Source: Mucilaginibacter pedocola
Lineage (GTDB): Bacteria > Bacteroidota > Bacteroidia > Sphingobacteriales > Sphingobacteriaceae
Assembly (NCBI RefSeq): GCF_002013915.1
Contig: NZ_MBTF01000037.1
Span: forward strand, 62,001 to 126,000
Reading direction: 5' to 3'
Length of the DNA: 64,000 bases
Under the pieces are notes generated by a model, which was not told the DNA's origin, searched no databases, and was given only the letters and a program-made list of their open reading frames with translations. Shown piece after piece: positions 1 through 6,613 of the stretch. Every line of letters starts with the position of its first letter. Positions within the stretch are counted from its first letter, which is position 1. The position numbers and the translations under genes were made by a program.

Positions 1-1
1 T

Positions 2-469
2 TCGCGCGTTTGGGTGTACCAAAGCAATCGTAAATTAACTGATGCCGAGGTGCTTGAAGCACAGGTTTACCTGGATAATTTTACCAAAAGCTGGACGGCC
101 CACAGCAACCAGCTAAAGGCGAAAGCCGAGGTGCGTTATAACCGCTTTTTTGTGCTGATAGTAGACGAAAGCCAGGCAGGTGCCAGCGGCTGCTCAATAG
201 ATAAATCCGTAAACTTTATGAAGCAACTGGAGCAGCATTTCGGCGTCAACCTGTTCGATAGGTTCAACCTGGCCTATCGCGATGGGGAAGAAGTAGTATC
301 AGTTCCACGCGCGCAGTTCGAAGCTTTGTTGAAAGAAGGCAAAATAACATCAGAAACAGTTGTATTCAACAACCTCGCCCAAACCCTTACCGACCTGCAA
401 ACCAAATGGGAAGTGCCTTTTAAAGATAGCTGGCATAAACAGTTGTTCGGCGATTTGGTGGTGGTGTAG
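2..469 (+). CDS. Conserved Bacteroidota protein, 5'-truncated by the window edge
   Basis: The frame is open from base 2 to the TAG at 467-469, leaving about 155 residues. A GTG at 14-16 could act as a start, but the in-frame codons before it (SRVW) continue the pattern I recall for this family (SRVWxYQSNR near the N-terminus), so the true start is probably upstream of the window. The segment DESQAGASGCSIDKS is the strongest family marker. Homologues are often annotated 'ABC transporter ATPase', but I see no Walker A or signature motif, so that name is probably inherited in error. No signal peptide or membrane segment is visible. Function unknown. Confidence 0.75.
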   Translation, partial: SRVWVYQSNRKLTDAEVLEAQVYLDNFTKSWTAHSNQLKAKAEVRYNRFFVLIVDESQAGASGCSIDKSVNFMKQLEQHFGVNLFDRFNLAYRDGEEVVSVPRAQFEALLKEGKITSETVVFNNLAQTLTDLQTKWEVPFKDSWHKQLFGDLVVV

Positions 470-488
470 ATATTTATTAAATTTGAGT

Positions 489-680
489 ATGACAACTTTT
501 ACAGTACAAATTAAAGATAGCGATACCGAACTCTTTTTGGGTATGCTGAAAAAGTTCAAAGCCAAAGTAATAGAAGCGCCTAAAGAAAGTGAACTTACTT
601 TGGAAATAATGGAAGCTTTAAAAGAGGTTAAAGATATGCGCGAGGGGAAACTCAAACCACTAACGCTTGAAGATATCTGA
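489..680 (+). CDS. Probable antitoxin of a RelE-type pair
   Basis: This is a 63-residue protein starting at the ATG at 489 (MTTFTVQI). An open frame extends upstream to 360, but that part overlaps the preceding gene and reads like noise. The protein is charged and helical, with a KEVKDMREGK stretch and a C-terminal PLTLEDI tail, a layout common in short antitoxins paired with RelE/ParE toxins. Its TGA overlaps the ATG of the next gene by one base, so the two are translationally coupled. No DNA-binding domain can be recognised. The role is inferred from size, coupling and the downstream toxin. Confidence 0.6.
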   Translation: MTTFTVQIKDSDTELFLGMLKKFKAKVIEAPKESELTLEIMEALKEVKDMREGKLKPLTLEDI

Positions 681-1015
681 TGCCTCATAGAATAATTTAT
701 TCTTCAAGGTTCATTAGAAAAGCGAAAGATTTGAAAAAGAAACATCTTTCGCTTGTAGAAGACTTAAAAGTCCTCGAATCCTCTTTATTAGTTGATCCAA
801 CATTAGGCGTTGATTTGGGAGCCGGACTCAGGAAAATTAGATTGGCTGTAACCAGCAAGAGTAAAGGAAAAAGCGGCGGCTATCGTGTAATAACTTTTTT
901 GGTTACGGAAAACGAAGGGGCTATAGCGATTAATATGCTTACACTATACGATAAAAGTGAGGAAAGCAGCATAAACAAGAAACGTTTATTAGAATATGTA
1001 AAGGAACTTGAATGA
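680..1015 (+). CDS. RelE/ParE-superfamily toxin-like protein
   Basis: This 111-residue basic protein resembles RelE/HigB toxins, which are ribosome-dependent mRNA endonucleases. It opens with an YSSRFIRKAKDLKKK helix. The core GAGLRKIRLAVTSKSKGKSGG followed by YRVITF is typical of the RelE fold: a basic patch, then a beta strand. It ends with LTLYDKSE and a charged helix. It overlaps the probable antitoxin by one base. The pair is more AT-rich than its neighbours, consistent with acquisition. It could also be a ParE-like gyrase inhibitor, since sequence alone does not separate these classes well. Confidence 0.7.
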   Translation: MPHRIIYSSRFIRKAKDLKKKHLSLVEDLKVLESSLLVDPTLGVDLGAGLRKIRLAVTSKSKGKSGGYRVITFLVTENEGAIAINMLTLYDKSEESSINKKRLLEYVKELE

Positions 1016-1072
1016 TGACTTTACAATCTGCCCGGAGCAACTTCTTTATGAAATAGTCGTCGTTGATTATAC

Positions 1073-1645
1073 TTACTCCTCGATATTGAACGAGCCCTCT
1101 ACCAAATGCTTACTATTATCGTTTTGGTCGGTGGCTTCCACTCTAAAAAAGCCGCGGATGTGGTAAGCGCCATCTATCTTCTTGAAGGTACTGGCCTTTA
1201 CCTTGCCGCCGCTGTCGTCGCTTAAAATAAAATTTTGATACCGCAGGCCAAGCAGGTCATTGGCGTATTCACCTTCGCTTATAGCACTAAAGTTTAATTG
1301 AAATACGATCTCCGGATCAGCTTGTTCGGCAACCAGATTGGTGTAGCCGGTAACAGCAACGCTACCCGGTTGCGAAACTTTGGCGGTGGGTGCATTCAGT
1401 ATAACCGTTTCGCCGCCATCAACTTTAAATACTATGGTATTGGCGGCGCCAACGGGCACAGTATAGGTAGCATCAGTGGGTGGGTTGCTGCCATCATCAA
1501 CGTCGGGCACGGTTACCGTATCGGTGGTAGTGGTATCGCCGGTTTGAATATCTTTCGGGTATACAGGCGCATCCAATTTGCAGCCGCTAAACATTAAGGC
1601 AACACCAAGCGCAAAAGGCAGTAACCATAAAGTAATTCGGAACAT
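1073..1645 (-). CDS. Small lipoprotein, unknown function
   Basis: This is a 190-residue protein with an N-terminal hydrophobic helix and a lipobox ending LMFSGC (cysteine near residue 22), so it should be lipidated and anchored in an outer or inner membrane. A Thr/Asp-rich linker follows (residues 30-60), then a predicted beta-rich domain containing YTVPVGAANTIVFKV. It has no recognised catalytic motif. It stands alone, divergent from the DUF1801-like gene. Immunoglobulin-like beta folds are common in Bacteroidota lipoproteins of this shape, but that is a guess. Confidence 0.65.
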   Translation of the reverse strand: MFRITLWLLPFALGVALMFSGCKLDAPVYPKDIQTGDTTTTDTVTVPDVDDGSNPPTDATYTVPVGAANTIVFKVDGGETVILNAPTAKVSQPGSVAVTGYTNLVAEQADPEIVFQLNFSAISEGEYANDLLGLRYQNFILSDDSGGKVKASTFKKIDGAYHIRGFFRVEATDQNDNSKHLVEGSFNIEE

Positions 1646-1808
1646 AGGCGTATAATGGTAATCAAAGTTATCATATTTTCCTATTAGTAAAGTGTTTAAC
1701 TGCGTTTAAATAATTGTTCGATCACTACGGCATCGGGCGGCTTATTAGCTAACAGCCTTGTTTACCGAAATATTTATAAATTTACTTTTATAAACCTACG
1801 CGAAGATT

Positions 1809-2441
1809 ATGGAACAGTACGATGCCCGTATAGATGCCTACATAGAAAAAGCAGCAGATTTTGCTAAACCCATTTTAACGCACCTGCGCCAGTTGGTGCA
1901 TAAGGCCTCGCCGGAAATTACCGAGACTATGAAATGGAGCGCACCATTTTTTGAGTATAAGGGCGTGCTGTGTTTTATGATGGCTTTTAAGCAGCATGCA
2001 GGCTTCGGTTTCTGGAAGGCTGACCAACTGCCCGACCCGCACCAAATACTCCATACCGAGGGCGGCGAATCGGCAGGTAGCATAGGCAAACTAACATCAT
2101 TAGCCGATATTCCTGATGAGGATATATTAATTTGGTACATCCGCGAGGCCATGGCGCAAAAGGATGCCGCGGGCCCCGTTAAAGCCAAACCTGCCGCAAA
2201 GAAAACAGAGCCTAAACCAGCCGCAGCCGTTTTAGAAACGCCCGATTACTTGGCCGATCTGTTAGATACCAATGCCGAAGCGAAGACCTATTTTGAGAAA
2301 TTCAGCCCATCGCAAAAGAAGGAATATATCACTTGGTTTGAGGATGCAAAAACCGAAGCTACCCGCGAGAAACGACTGAAAGAAGGCCTTGAATGGATAA
2401 GCGAGGGCAAAACCCGCCACTGGAAGTATAAAAACTGCTAA
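1809..2441 (+). CDS. DUF1801 plus YdeI/OmdA-type two-domain protein
   Basis: This 210-residue cytoplasmic protein appears to join two small families. Residues about 15-110 resemble DUF1801 (MKWSAPFFEYKG, then a GFGFWK strand), a fold related to iron-sulfur/frataxin-like proteins. Residues about 120-145 are an Ala/Lys/Pro linker. Residues about 145-210 resemble the YdeI/OmpD-associated (OmdA) family, with the typical LDTNAEAKTYFEKFSPSQKK and a basic C-terminus ending KTRHWKYKNC. OmdA proteins have been linked to protection against bacteriocins or peptides. Whether that applies here is unknown. There is no signal peptide. The gene is monocistronic. Confidence 0.7.
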   Translation: MEQYDARIDAYIEKAADFAKPILTHLRQLVHKASPEITETMKWSAPFFEYKGVLCFMMAFKQHAGFGFWKADQLPDPHQILHTEGGESAGSIGKLTSLADIPDEDILIWYIREAMAQKDAAGPVKAKPAAKKTEPKPAAAVLETPDYLADLLDTNAEAKTYFEKFSPSQKKEYITWFEDAKTEATREKRLKEGLEWISEGKTRHWKYKNC

Positions 2442-2453
2442 GCAGTAAATAAC

Positions 2454-2503
2454 GAATCTCCAGCGCCGAGTGATGAAGTTTAAAAATTCGGAGTTGGAGA
2501 TTC
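2454..2503. terminator. Hairpin between convergent genes
   Basis: Nine-base arms GAATCTCCA (2454-2462) and TGGAGATTC (2495-2503) flank a loop that itself contains partly complementary CGCCGAG/TTCGGAG. It lies between the convergent ends of the DUF1801-like gene and mtgA, so it may help terminate both. There is no long T-run. Confidence 0.4.
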
Positions 2504-2529
2504 GAAATTCATTATTCGATATTCAATGA

Positions 2530-3288
2530 TTAAAACTCCAGCGGCCCCAGCCTGCGCATATTTGCGCGGATAAGGTACTGCCTGTGCTTTAAATACCGGG
2601 TAGGGTTAGTGGCCGACCATTTACGCGGGCTTGGGAATATCACCGCAATAGCAGCCGCCTGCCTTACAGTAAGCTTTGATGCCGGCTTGTGAAAGTAGGC
2701 TTGCGAGGCAGCCTCTACGCCGTAAATTCCATCGCCCATTTCAATTACGTTGAGGTAAACCTCCATAATGCGTTTCTTGCTCCAAAAAACCTCTATCAGT
2801 ACGGTAAACCACGCTTCCAATCCCTTGCGCAAAAATGAGCGCCCCTGGTACAGGAAAACGTTTTTGGCAGTTTGCTGGGTAATGGTGCTGCCGCCGATGA
2901 GTTTTTTGCTTTTTGAGTTTTTTTCGATAGCGCGCTGAATTGCCTTAAAATCGAAGCCGTGGTTCTCTAAAAAGGTTTGATCCTCGGCTGCAACTGCGGC
3001 GCGTTTCATAGGGTCGGCTATTTCATCAAAATCCACCCACTCTTTGTCTATCTTCCACTCTTTGCCGTCGGCCTTGCGTTCAAAACCACGTTGTATCATT
3101 AGCCAGGTAAATGGCGGGTTAACAAACCTGAAAAGGATAACGCCGAATAAACTTAGCCCCACAAAAGCAATGAAAAGCAATTTAACGATGCGAAATACCA
3201 GACGCCCTATGCCACCCCAACGCGTTTGTGGTTTACGGTATTTCGATTTAGTGTTTGTTTTGCTCTTCGCTTTGTTTGCCTGTGCCAT
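2530..3288 (-). CDS. mtgA: Monofunctional biosynthetic peptidoglycan transglycosylase
   Basis: This GT51 enzyme polymerises lipid II into glycan strands at the inner membrane. I chose the ATG at 3288 (252 residues). The open frame continues to 3363, but the extra 25 residues overlap the rplI terminator and look non-coding. Residues about 1-25 are basic and cytoplasmic, and about 29-55 form the single membrane helix. The family motifs follow in order: AAEDQTFLENHGFD with catalytic Glu about 102, then GGSTITQQTAKNVF (about 132-145), then EVYLNVIEMGDGIYG with the second conserved glutamate. No transpeptidase domain follows, which matches MtgA rather than a class A PBP. It lies downstream of the ribosomal protein operon but behind its terminator. 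Confidence 0.92.
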   Translation of the reverse strand: MAQANKAKSKTNTKSKYRKPQTRWGGIGRLVFRIVKLLFIAFVGLSLFGVILFRFVNPPFTWLMIQRGFERKADGKEWKIDKEWVDFDEIADPMKRAAVAAEDQTFLENHGFDFKAIQRAIEKNSKSKKLIGGSTITQQTAKNVFLYQGRSFLRKGLEAWFTVLIEVFWSKKRIMEVYLNVIEMGDGIYGVEAASQAYFHKPASKLTVRQAAAIAVIFPSPRKWSATNPTRYLKHRQYLIRANMRRLGPLEF

Positions 3289-3306
3289 TTGTATTGCTAA
3301 TCTATA

Positions 3307-3345
3307 AAACAAAAAAGGAGTTCTGCGAATGCAAAACTCCTTTTT
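3307..3345 (-). terminator. Intrinsic terminator of the rpsF-rpsR-rplI operon
   Basis: On the minus strand, arms at 3345-3331 and 3326-3312 (15 positions, one mismatch, GGAGTT/AACTCC core) form a stem with a 4-nt loop. A T-run at 3316-3311 follows. It lies 45 nt after the rplI stop. Confidence 0.8.
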
Positions 3346-3389
3346 ATTTTCTAAATCCGACATCGAAAATTCGACATCCGAAATCAGAA

Positions 3390-3833
3390 TTACTCAGCTA
3401 CTACTTCGAAAGGTACCTGAACTTTTACTTCTTTGTGCAGGTTTACGTTAGCAACGTATTCGCCAACAAATTTTGGCTCCTGGTCAAAAGTGATGCGGCG
3501 GCGGTCAACATCAAAACCTTCTTTTTTAAGGGCATCAGCAACCTGGATGGTATTGATGGCACCGAAGATTTTGCCGGTTTCGCCTGCTTTAGCGCCGATA
3601 GTAAGCTTAACGCCTTCTAATTTAGCAGCAATAGCATCAGCATCTTTGCGTATTTTTTCTTGTTTAAATTGAGCCTGTTTCAGGTTTTCTGCCAATACTT
3701 TACGTGCAGATTCTGTGGCTAATATGGCATAACCCTGAGGAATCAGGAAATTACGGCCATAACCTGGTTTAACGTTTACTACATCGTCTTTATCACCCAG
3801 GTTTTTTACATCTTGTTTTAAAATAACTTCCAT
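3390..3833 (-). CDS. rplI: 50S ribosomal protein L9
   Basis: The 147-residue length is normal for L9. The protein bridges domain V of 23S rRNA and reaches toward the neighbouring ribosome. The N-terminal 23S-binding domain is clear: MEVILKQDVKNLGDKDDVV, then VKPGYGRNFLIPQGYA, the L9 signature. A charged connecting helix (about 55-80) follows, then the C-terminal globular domain with KLTIGAKAGETGKIFGA. It is the last gene of the S6-S18-L9 operon, 16 nt after rpsR and followed by a terminator. Confidence 0.97.
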   Translation of the reverse strand: MEVILKQDVKNLGDKDDVVNVKPGYGRNFLIPQGYAILATESARKVLAENLKQAQFKQEKIRKDADAIAAKLEGVKLTIGAKAGETGKIFGAINTIQVADALKKEGFDVDRRRITFDQEPKFVGEYVANVNLHKEVKVQVPFEVVAE

Positions 3834-3849
3834 TGTGTAAACCTCCTGT

Positions 3850-4113
3850 TTATTTTAATGAGTCAGTAACGTACGGTAATAAACCAATGTGGCGGGCGCG
3901 TTTAACAGCTTGAGCCACTTTGCGCTGGAATTTTAATGAAGTACCGGTTAAACGACGTGGTAATACTTTACCCTGGTCGTTAACGAATTTCAACAAAAAG
4001 TTAGCGTCTTTGTAATCGATATACTTGATACCGTTCTTTTTGAAACGGCAGTATTTTTTACGGTTGTCCTCTACTTTAGGGGCGGTAACGTATTTAATTT
4101 GCTCGTTTGCCAT
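3850..4113 (-). CDS. rpsR: 30S ribosomal protein S18
   Basis: This 87-residue protein binds the 30S platform as a heterodimer with S6. Recognisable parts are KKYCRFKKNGIKYIDYKDA, then the family core ILPRRLTG-like motif (here VLPRRLTGTSLKFQRKVAQ) and a basic C-terminal VKRARHIGLLPY. Its start codon shares one base (4113) with the rpsF stop, which suggests translational coupling that would keep the S6 and S18 partners balanced. Confidence 0.97.
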   Translation of the reverse strand: MANEQIKYVTAPKVEDNRKKYCRFKKNGIKYIDYKDANFLLKFVNDQGKVLPRRLTGTSLKFQRKVAQAVKRARHIGLLPYVTDSLK

Positions 4114-4478
4114 TATTTGCTTTCCTCCGCTTTAGCTGCAGGCTTTTTGTTGAAAGCACCGCTACGTTTTTTCTCATTGTAAGCCACTGCGTGTTTGTCA
4201 AGGGCAATGGTAAGGAAGCGCAGTACGCGCTCATCGCGCCTTAATTCTACTTCCAATTTGTTAATTACTTCACCGGGAGCCTTGAATTCAGTTAAGTGAT
4301 AGTACCCTGTAGTTTTTTTCTGGATAGGGTACGCAAGTTTTTTCAAACCCCAATTATCCTCCTGGATAATTTCGGCTCCGTTGTCGGTTAAAACTTTGCT
4401 GTATTTGGCGATAGCCTCGGCAGCAACTTCGGTCGACAACAACGGGGTAAGAACGATCACGATTTCGTACTGTTGCAT
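4113..4478 (-). CDS. rpsF: 30S ribosomal protein S6
   Basis: This 121-residue protein has the S6 ferredoxin-like fold: MQQYEIVIVLTPLLS, then the EDNWGLKKLAYPIQKKTTGYY strand pair, then LRRDERVLRFLTI. A Lys/Ala-rich C-terminal tail (about 100-121) extends past the core, as in many Bacteroidota. It is the first gene of the S6-S18-L9 operon and has a near-ideal promoter 47-77 nt upstream. In Bacteroidota such strongly expressed genes often lack a Shine-Dalgarno, and none is obvious here. Confidence 0.97.
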   Translation of the reverse strand: MQQYEIVIVLTPLLSTEVAAEAIAKYSKVLTDNGAEIIQEDNWGLKKLAYPIQKKTTGYYHLTEFKAPGEVINKLEVELRRDERVLRFLTIALDKHAVAYNEKKRSGAFNKKPAAKAEESK

Positions 4479-4524
4479 TGTTATACTTTGATTTTTAATT
4501 AAATACCCGCCTATAACGGGGCTG

Positions 4525-4555
4525 CAAATGTAGCAAGTTTTATTGATATTTCAAA
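4525..4555 (-). promoter_or_regulatory. Bacteroidota-type promoter for the rpsF operon
   Basis: Read on the minus strand, TTTG (4555-4552), a 19-nt spacer and TACATTTG (4532-4525) match the Bacteroidota primary sigma consensus (TTTG, about 19 nt, TAnnTTTG) exactly. Transcription should begin near 4519, about 40 nt before the rpsF start. Confidence 0.75.
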
Positions 4556-4602
4556 TCAATTTATATGTATTTTGCACCATTAAAACACTGCCTAACACCG
4601 TA

Positions 4603-5259
4603 ATGAAAAATATCCTGCCATTACTTTTCGCCCTGCTATCGTTAAACGCTTATTCGCAACAGAAAAAGCCGGTTAAAGCTACCAGGCCTGCACCACCGCC
4701 GGCCGTGCGCAAACTAAGCGCCGCCGAGCTTAAACTGAACGGGTTGGTGTGCGATTGTATAAGCAAGGTTGATATTGATAAACTGAAAGGCACAGAAGCG
4801 AACAAGGTGTTCGAAGACTGCGTAACGGCCCACAGCGATTTGATCATTAAAATAGCGGCCGAGCACAAAATAAACGTTGCCGATGAAGCCGCCATGACAG
4901 GGCTTGGCGTAGACATAAGCAAAAACCTGCTAAGCCAAAATTGCGATGCCGCCCTTAAGCTGGGAATGAAGATGAACGATGACGAGCAAACAGATGCAGC
5001 AGGTACGCAGGATTTTACCGGTACTTATAAACGGATAGATGATAACGGCTTTAACCTGTTGATACTAACGGACGAGAGCGGAAACGAAAAACAATTTTTA
5101 TGGCTGAGGCAATTCCCGGGTTCCGAAAAGTTGGCCGCGCCTGCAGAGCAATTGGCAGGTAAGAAGTTAAAAATAAACTCGCGCGAGATAGAGGTATATG
5201 TGCCTAAGGCTAAGGGTTATTATACAATGAAGGAGATAACAGGCCTTGATTTTTTGTAA
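4603..5259 (+). CDS. Secreted or periplasmic protein, unknown function
   Basis: I chose the ATG at 4603 (218 residues) because it starts a clean signal peptide (MKNILPLLFALLSLNAYSQQ). The open frame to 4543 adds an unlikely 20-residue leader. After a Lys/Pro-rich stretch comes a helical region with a CDCI motif and two further cysteines (EDCV, QNCD), a spacing seen in small Bacteroidota secreted proteins that may form disulfides. The last 70 residues read as beta strands (FTGTYKRIDDNGFNLLIL). No family is recognised. It is divergent from the rpsF operon. Confidence 0.65.
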   Translation: MKNILPLLFALLSLNAYSQQKKPVKATRPAPPPAVRKLSAAELKLNGLVCDCISKVDIDKLKGTEANKVFEDCVTAHSDLIIKIAAEHKINVADEAAMTGLGVDISKNLLSQNCDAALKLGMKMNDDEQTDAAGTQDFTGTYKRIDDNGFNLLILTDESGNEKQFLWLRQFPGSEKLAAPAEQLAGKKLKINSREIEVYVPKAKGYYTMKEITGLDFL

Positions 5260-5326
5260 ACATTTGTTGGGTACTTACTGAAACATATTGGTGCGTGTAA
5301 TTGTCTTGCTTACAAACACTATCACC

Positions 5327-5572
5327 ATGGAATTTTCTGAAAGCAGGTATAACGAAACAGGGGCTACAGGTTTTTTGTACGACACTATATTTTTCCAGGC
5401 ACCGGGCGAGGATGATGAGATATTTGAAGGCGACTGGGACGATGAAGAAGACGAAGATTTTGACGATAAACTAAACGATATTGACGACCTGCACGAAATA
5501 CGCGTAGGCGACGACGTACGCGAACCCGACCCGGAGGATGATGACCATTTGCCGGATGATGATTTACAGTAG
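5327..5572 (+). CDS. Small, very acidic hypothetical protein
   Basis: The ATG at 5327 gives 81 residues. A TTG 39 nt upstream is possible but has no support. The last 55 residues are extremely rich in Asp and Glu (GEDDEIFEGDWDDEEDEDFD, then further acidic runs), suggesting disorder or cation binding. It has no signal peptide and no recognised family. The biased composition also leaves an open opposite-strand frame, which I regard as a shadow. Confidence 0.5.
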   Translation: MEFSESRYNETGATGFLYDTIFFQAPGEDDEIFEGDWDDEEDEDFDDKLNDIDDLHEIRVGDDVREPDPEDDDHLPDDDLQ

Positions 5573-5636
5573 GGGCAACGCTTCATAGTTTGCAGAAGGC
5601 GTTTAAATTCGTTATATTTGAATTAGCGAATTTATT

Positions 5637-5900
5637 ATGATAAAGGTACCAAGCGAGATAGAAGAACTGGAAAGCGTTGCTATTAAAGCTGTCTTGCGTT
5701 TGCGCGAAGAAACTCTTTTGTCCGGCGAACCCTTTATGCTCAATGTTGAGGGGCTACCCTCGGAGCAGTGTTATTTTGAATATCCTGACGGGACTATAAA
5801 ATTAGTGGCTTATCTCCCCGGAATGAACGATTTTTCGGTAATTCAAGAGCTTACTGCTAAAGAGAGCTATAAATTGAGGCAAGATATAGGGTTGAACTGA
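5637..5900 (+). CDS. Putative antitoxin partner of the zeta-like ATPase
   Basis: This 87-residue protein has an acidic N-terminal helix (MIKVPSEIEELESVAIKAVL) and a more beta-like second half (YFEYPDGTIKLVAYL). Its stop overlaps the ATG of the following P-loop gene by one base. In zeta-type toxin systems a small antitoxin gene often comes first, so I infer that role. It is not recognisably an epsilon antitoxin, and no direct homology can be claimed. Codon use and AT content differ from the flanking dnaX, as at the RelE-like pair. Confidence 0.5.
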   Translation: MIKVPSEIEELESVAIKAVLRLREETLLSGEPFMLNVEGLPSEQCYFEYPDGTIKLVAYLPGMNDFSVIQELTAKESYKLRQDIGLN

Positions 5901-6544
5901 TGCCTACCCTCTATATTATTACCGGTCCGAACGGTTCCGGTAAATCTACGGTTGGTCCCGCTTACCTTCCAACCTATCTTCAAAGTAATTATAGTGTTTT
6001 TGATGGCGATAAACTTTACGCTCAGAAAATGCACGAGTTGCATTCAGCTAAGATAGCGTCTTCGAAAGAAGCGAGAAACATCGCAGCAGACTTTGTAGTG
6101 GCTACACTTGAAGCATTACTTGATAAGGCTTTGGCTGAACGAGATAACTTTATTTACGAAGGTCATTTCCCAAGTTATGCTACGTGGAAGTTTCCTAAAA
6201 GATTTAAAGATGCCGGGTATTTTGTTGAAATGCTGTTTTTGGGATTGCGCGACCCCGACATATCTGAAATGCGTGTTGGTATACGAACTAAGAAAGGTGG
6301 GCACAACGTTCCGAGATATGATATTGAAAATAACTTCTACGGCAATTTAGAAATGCTGAACGAGCACTATCAAATCTTAGATCACCTGCAAATTGTTGAT
6401 ACTTCCTTCTTTAGGCCTAAACCATTAGCGGCATTTAAAGGTTTCGAAATTGTATCTTGCGTAAAGTACCCGGATCTGCCGGAGTGGTTCGTTAAATATT
6501 TGCCGACGTTGGCTAACCAAATCAAAAGCGTAGACAGCCGTTAA
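5900..6544 (+). CDS. Zeta-toxin-like P-loop kinase
   Basis: This 214-residue protein begins almost at its Walker A motif (GPNGSGKST, residues 9-17), as zeta toxins and COG4185-type predicted ABC/kinase proteins do. The following FDGDKLYA segment fits the zeta-type substrate-binding Asp, and residues about 85-105 contain the YEGHFPS strand expected around the catalytic region. LFLGLRDPDISEMRVGIRTKKGGHNVP supplies the basic lid and the RxxxGGH(N/D)VP signature of this family. Zeta toxins phosphorylate UDP-N-acetylglucosamine. Some members of this subgroup are not proven toxins. It overlaps the putative antitoxin by one base. Confidence 0.75.
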   Translation: MPTLYIITGPNGSGKSTVGPAYLPTYLQSNYSVFDGDKLYAQKMHELHSAKIASSKEARNIAADFVVATLEALLDKALAERDNFIYEGHFPSYATWKFPKRFKDAGYFVEMLFLGLRDPDISEMRVGIRTKKGGHNVPRYDIENNFYGNLEMLNEHYQILDHLQIVDTSFFRPKPLAAFKGFEIVSCVKYPDLPEWFVKYLPTLANQIKSVDSR

Positions 6545-6613
6545 ACTACCGGCAAATCACAAAATTCCAACACTGCTATTTTACTTAGCAAATTTCTTGC
6601 TACCTTTATACCT

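Noticed and set aside
5275..5586. Minus-strand Ser-rich ORF opposite the acidic protein
   Set aside because: It is a complement of GAT/GAA repeats, giving artificial serine runs. No start context or family.
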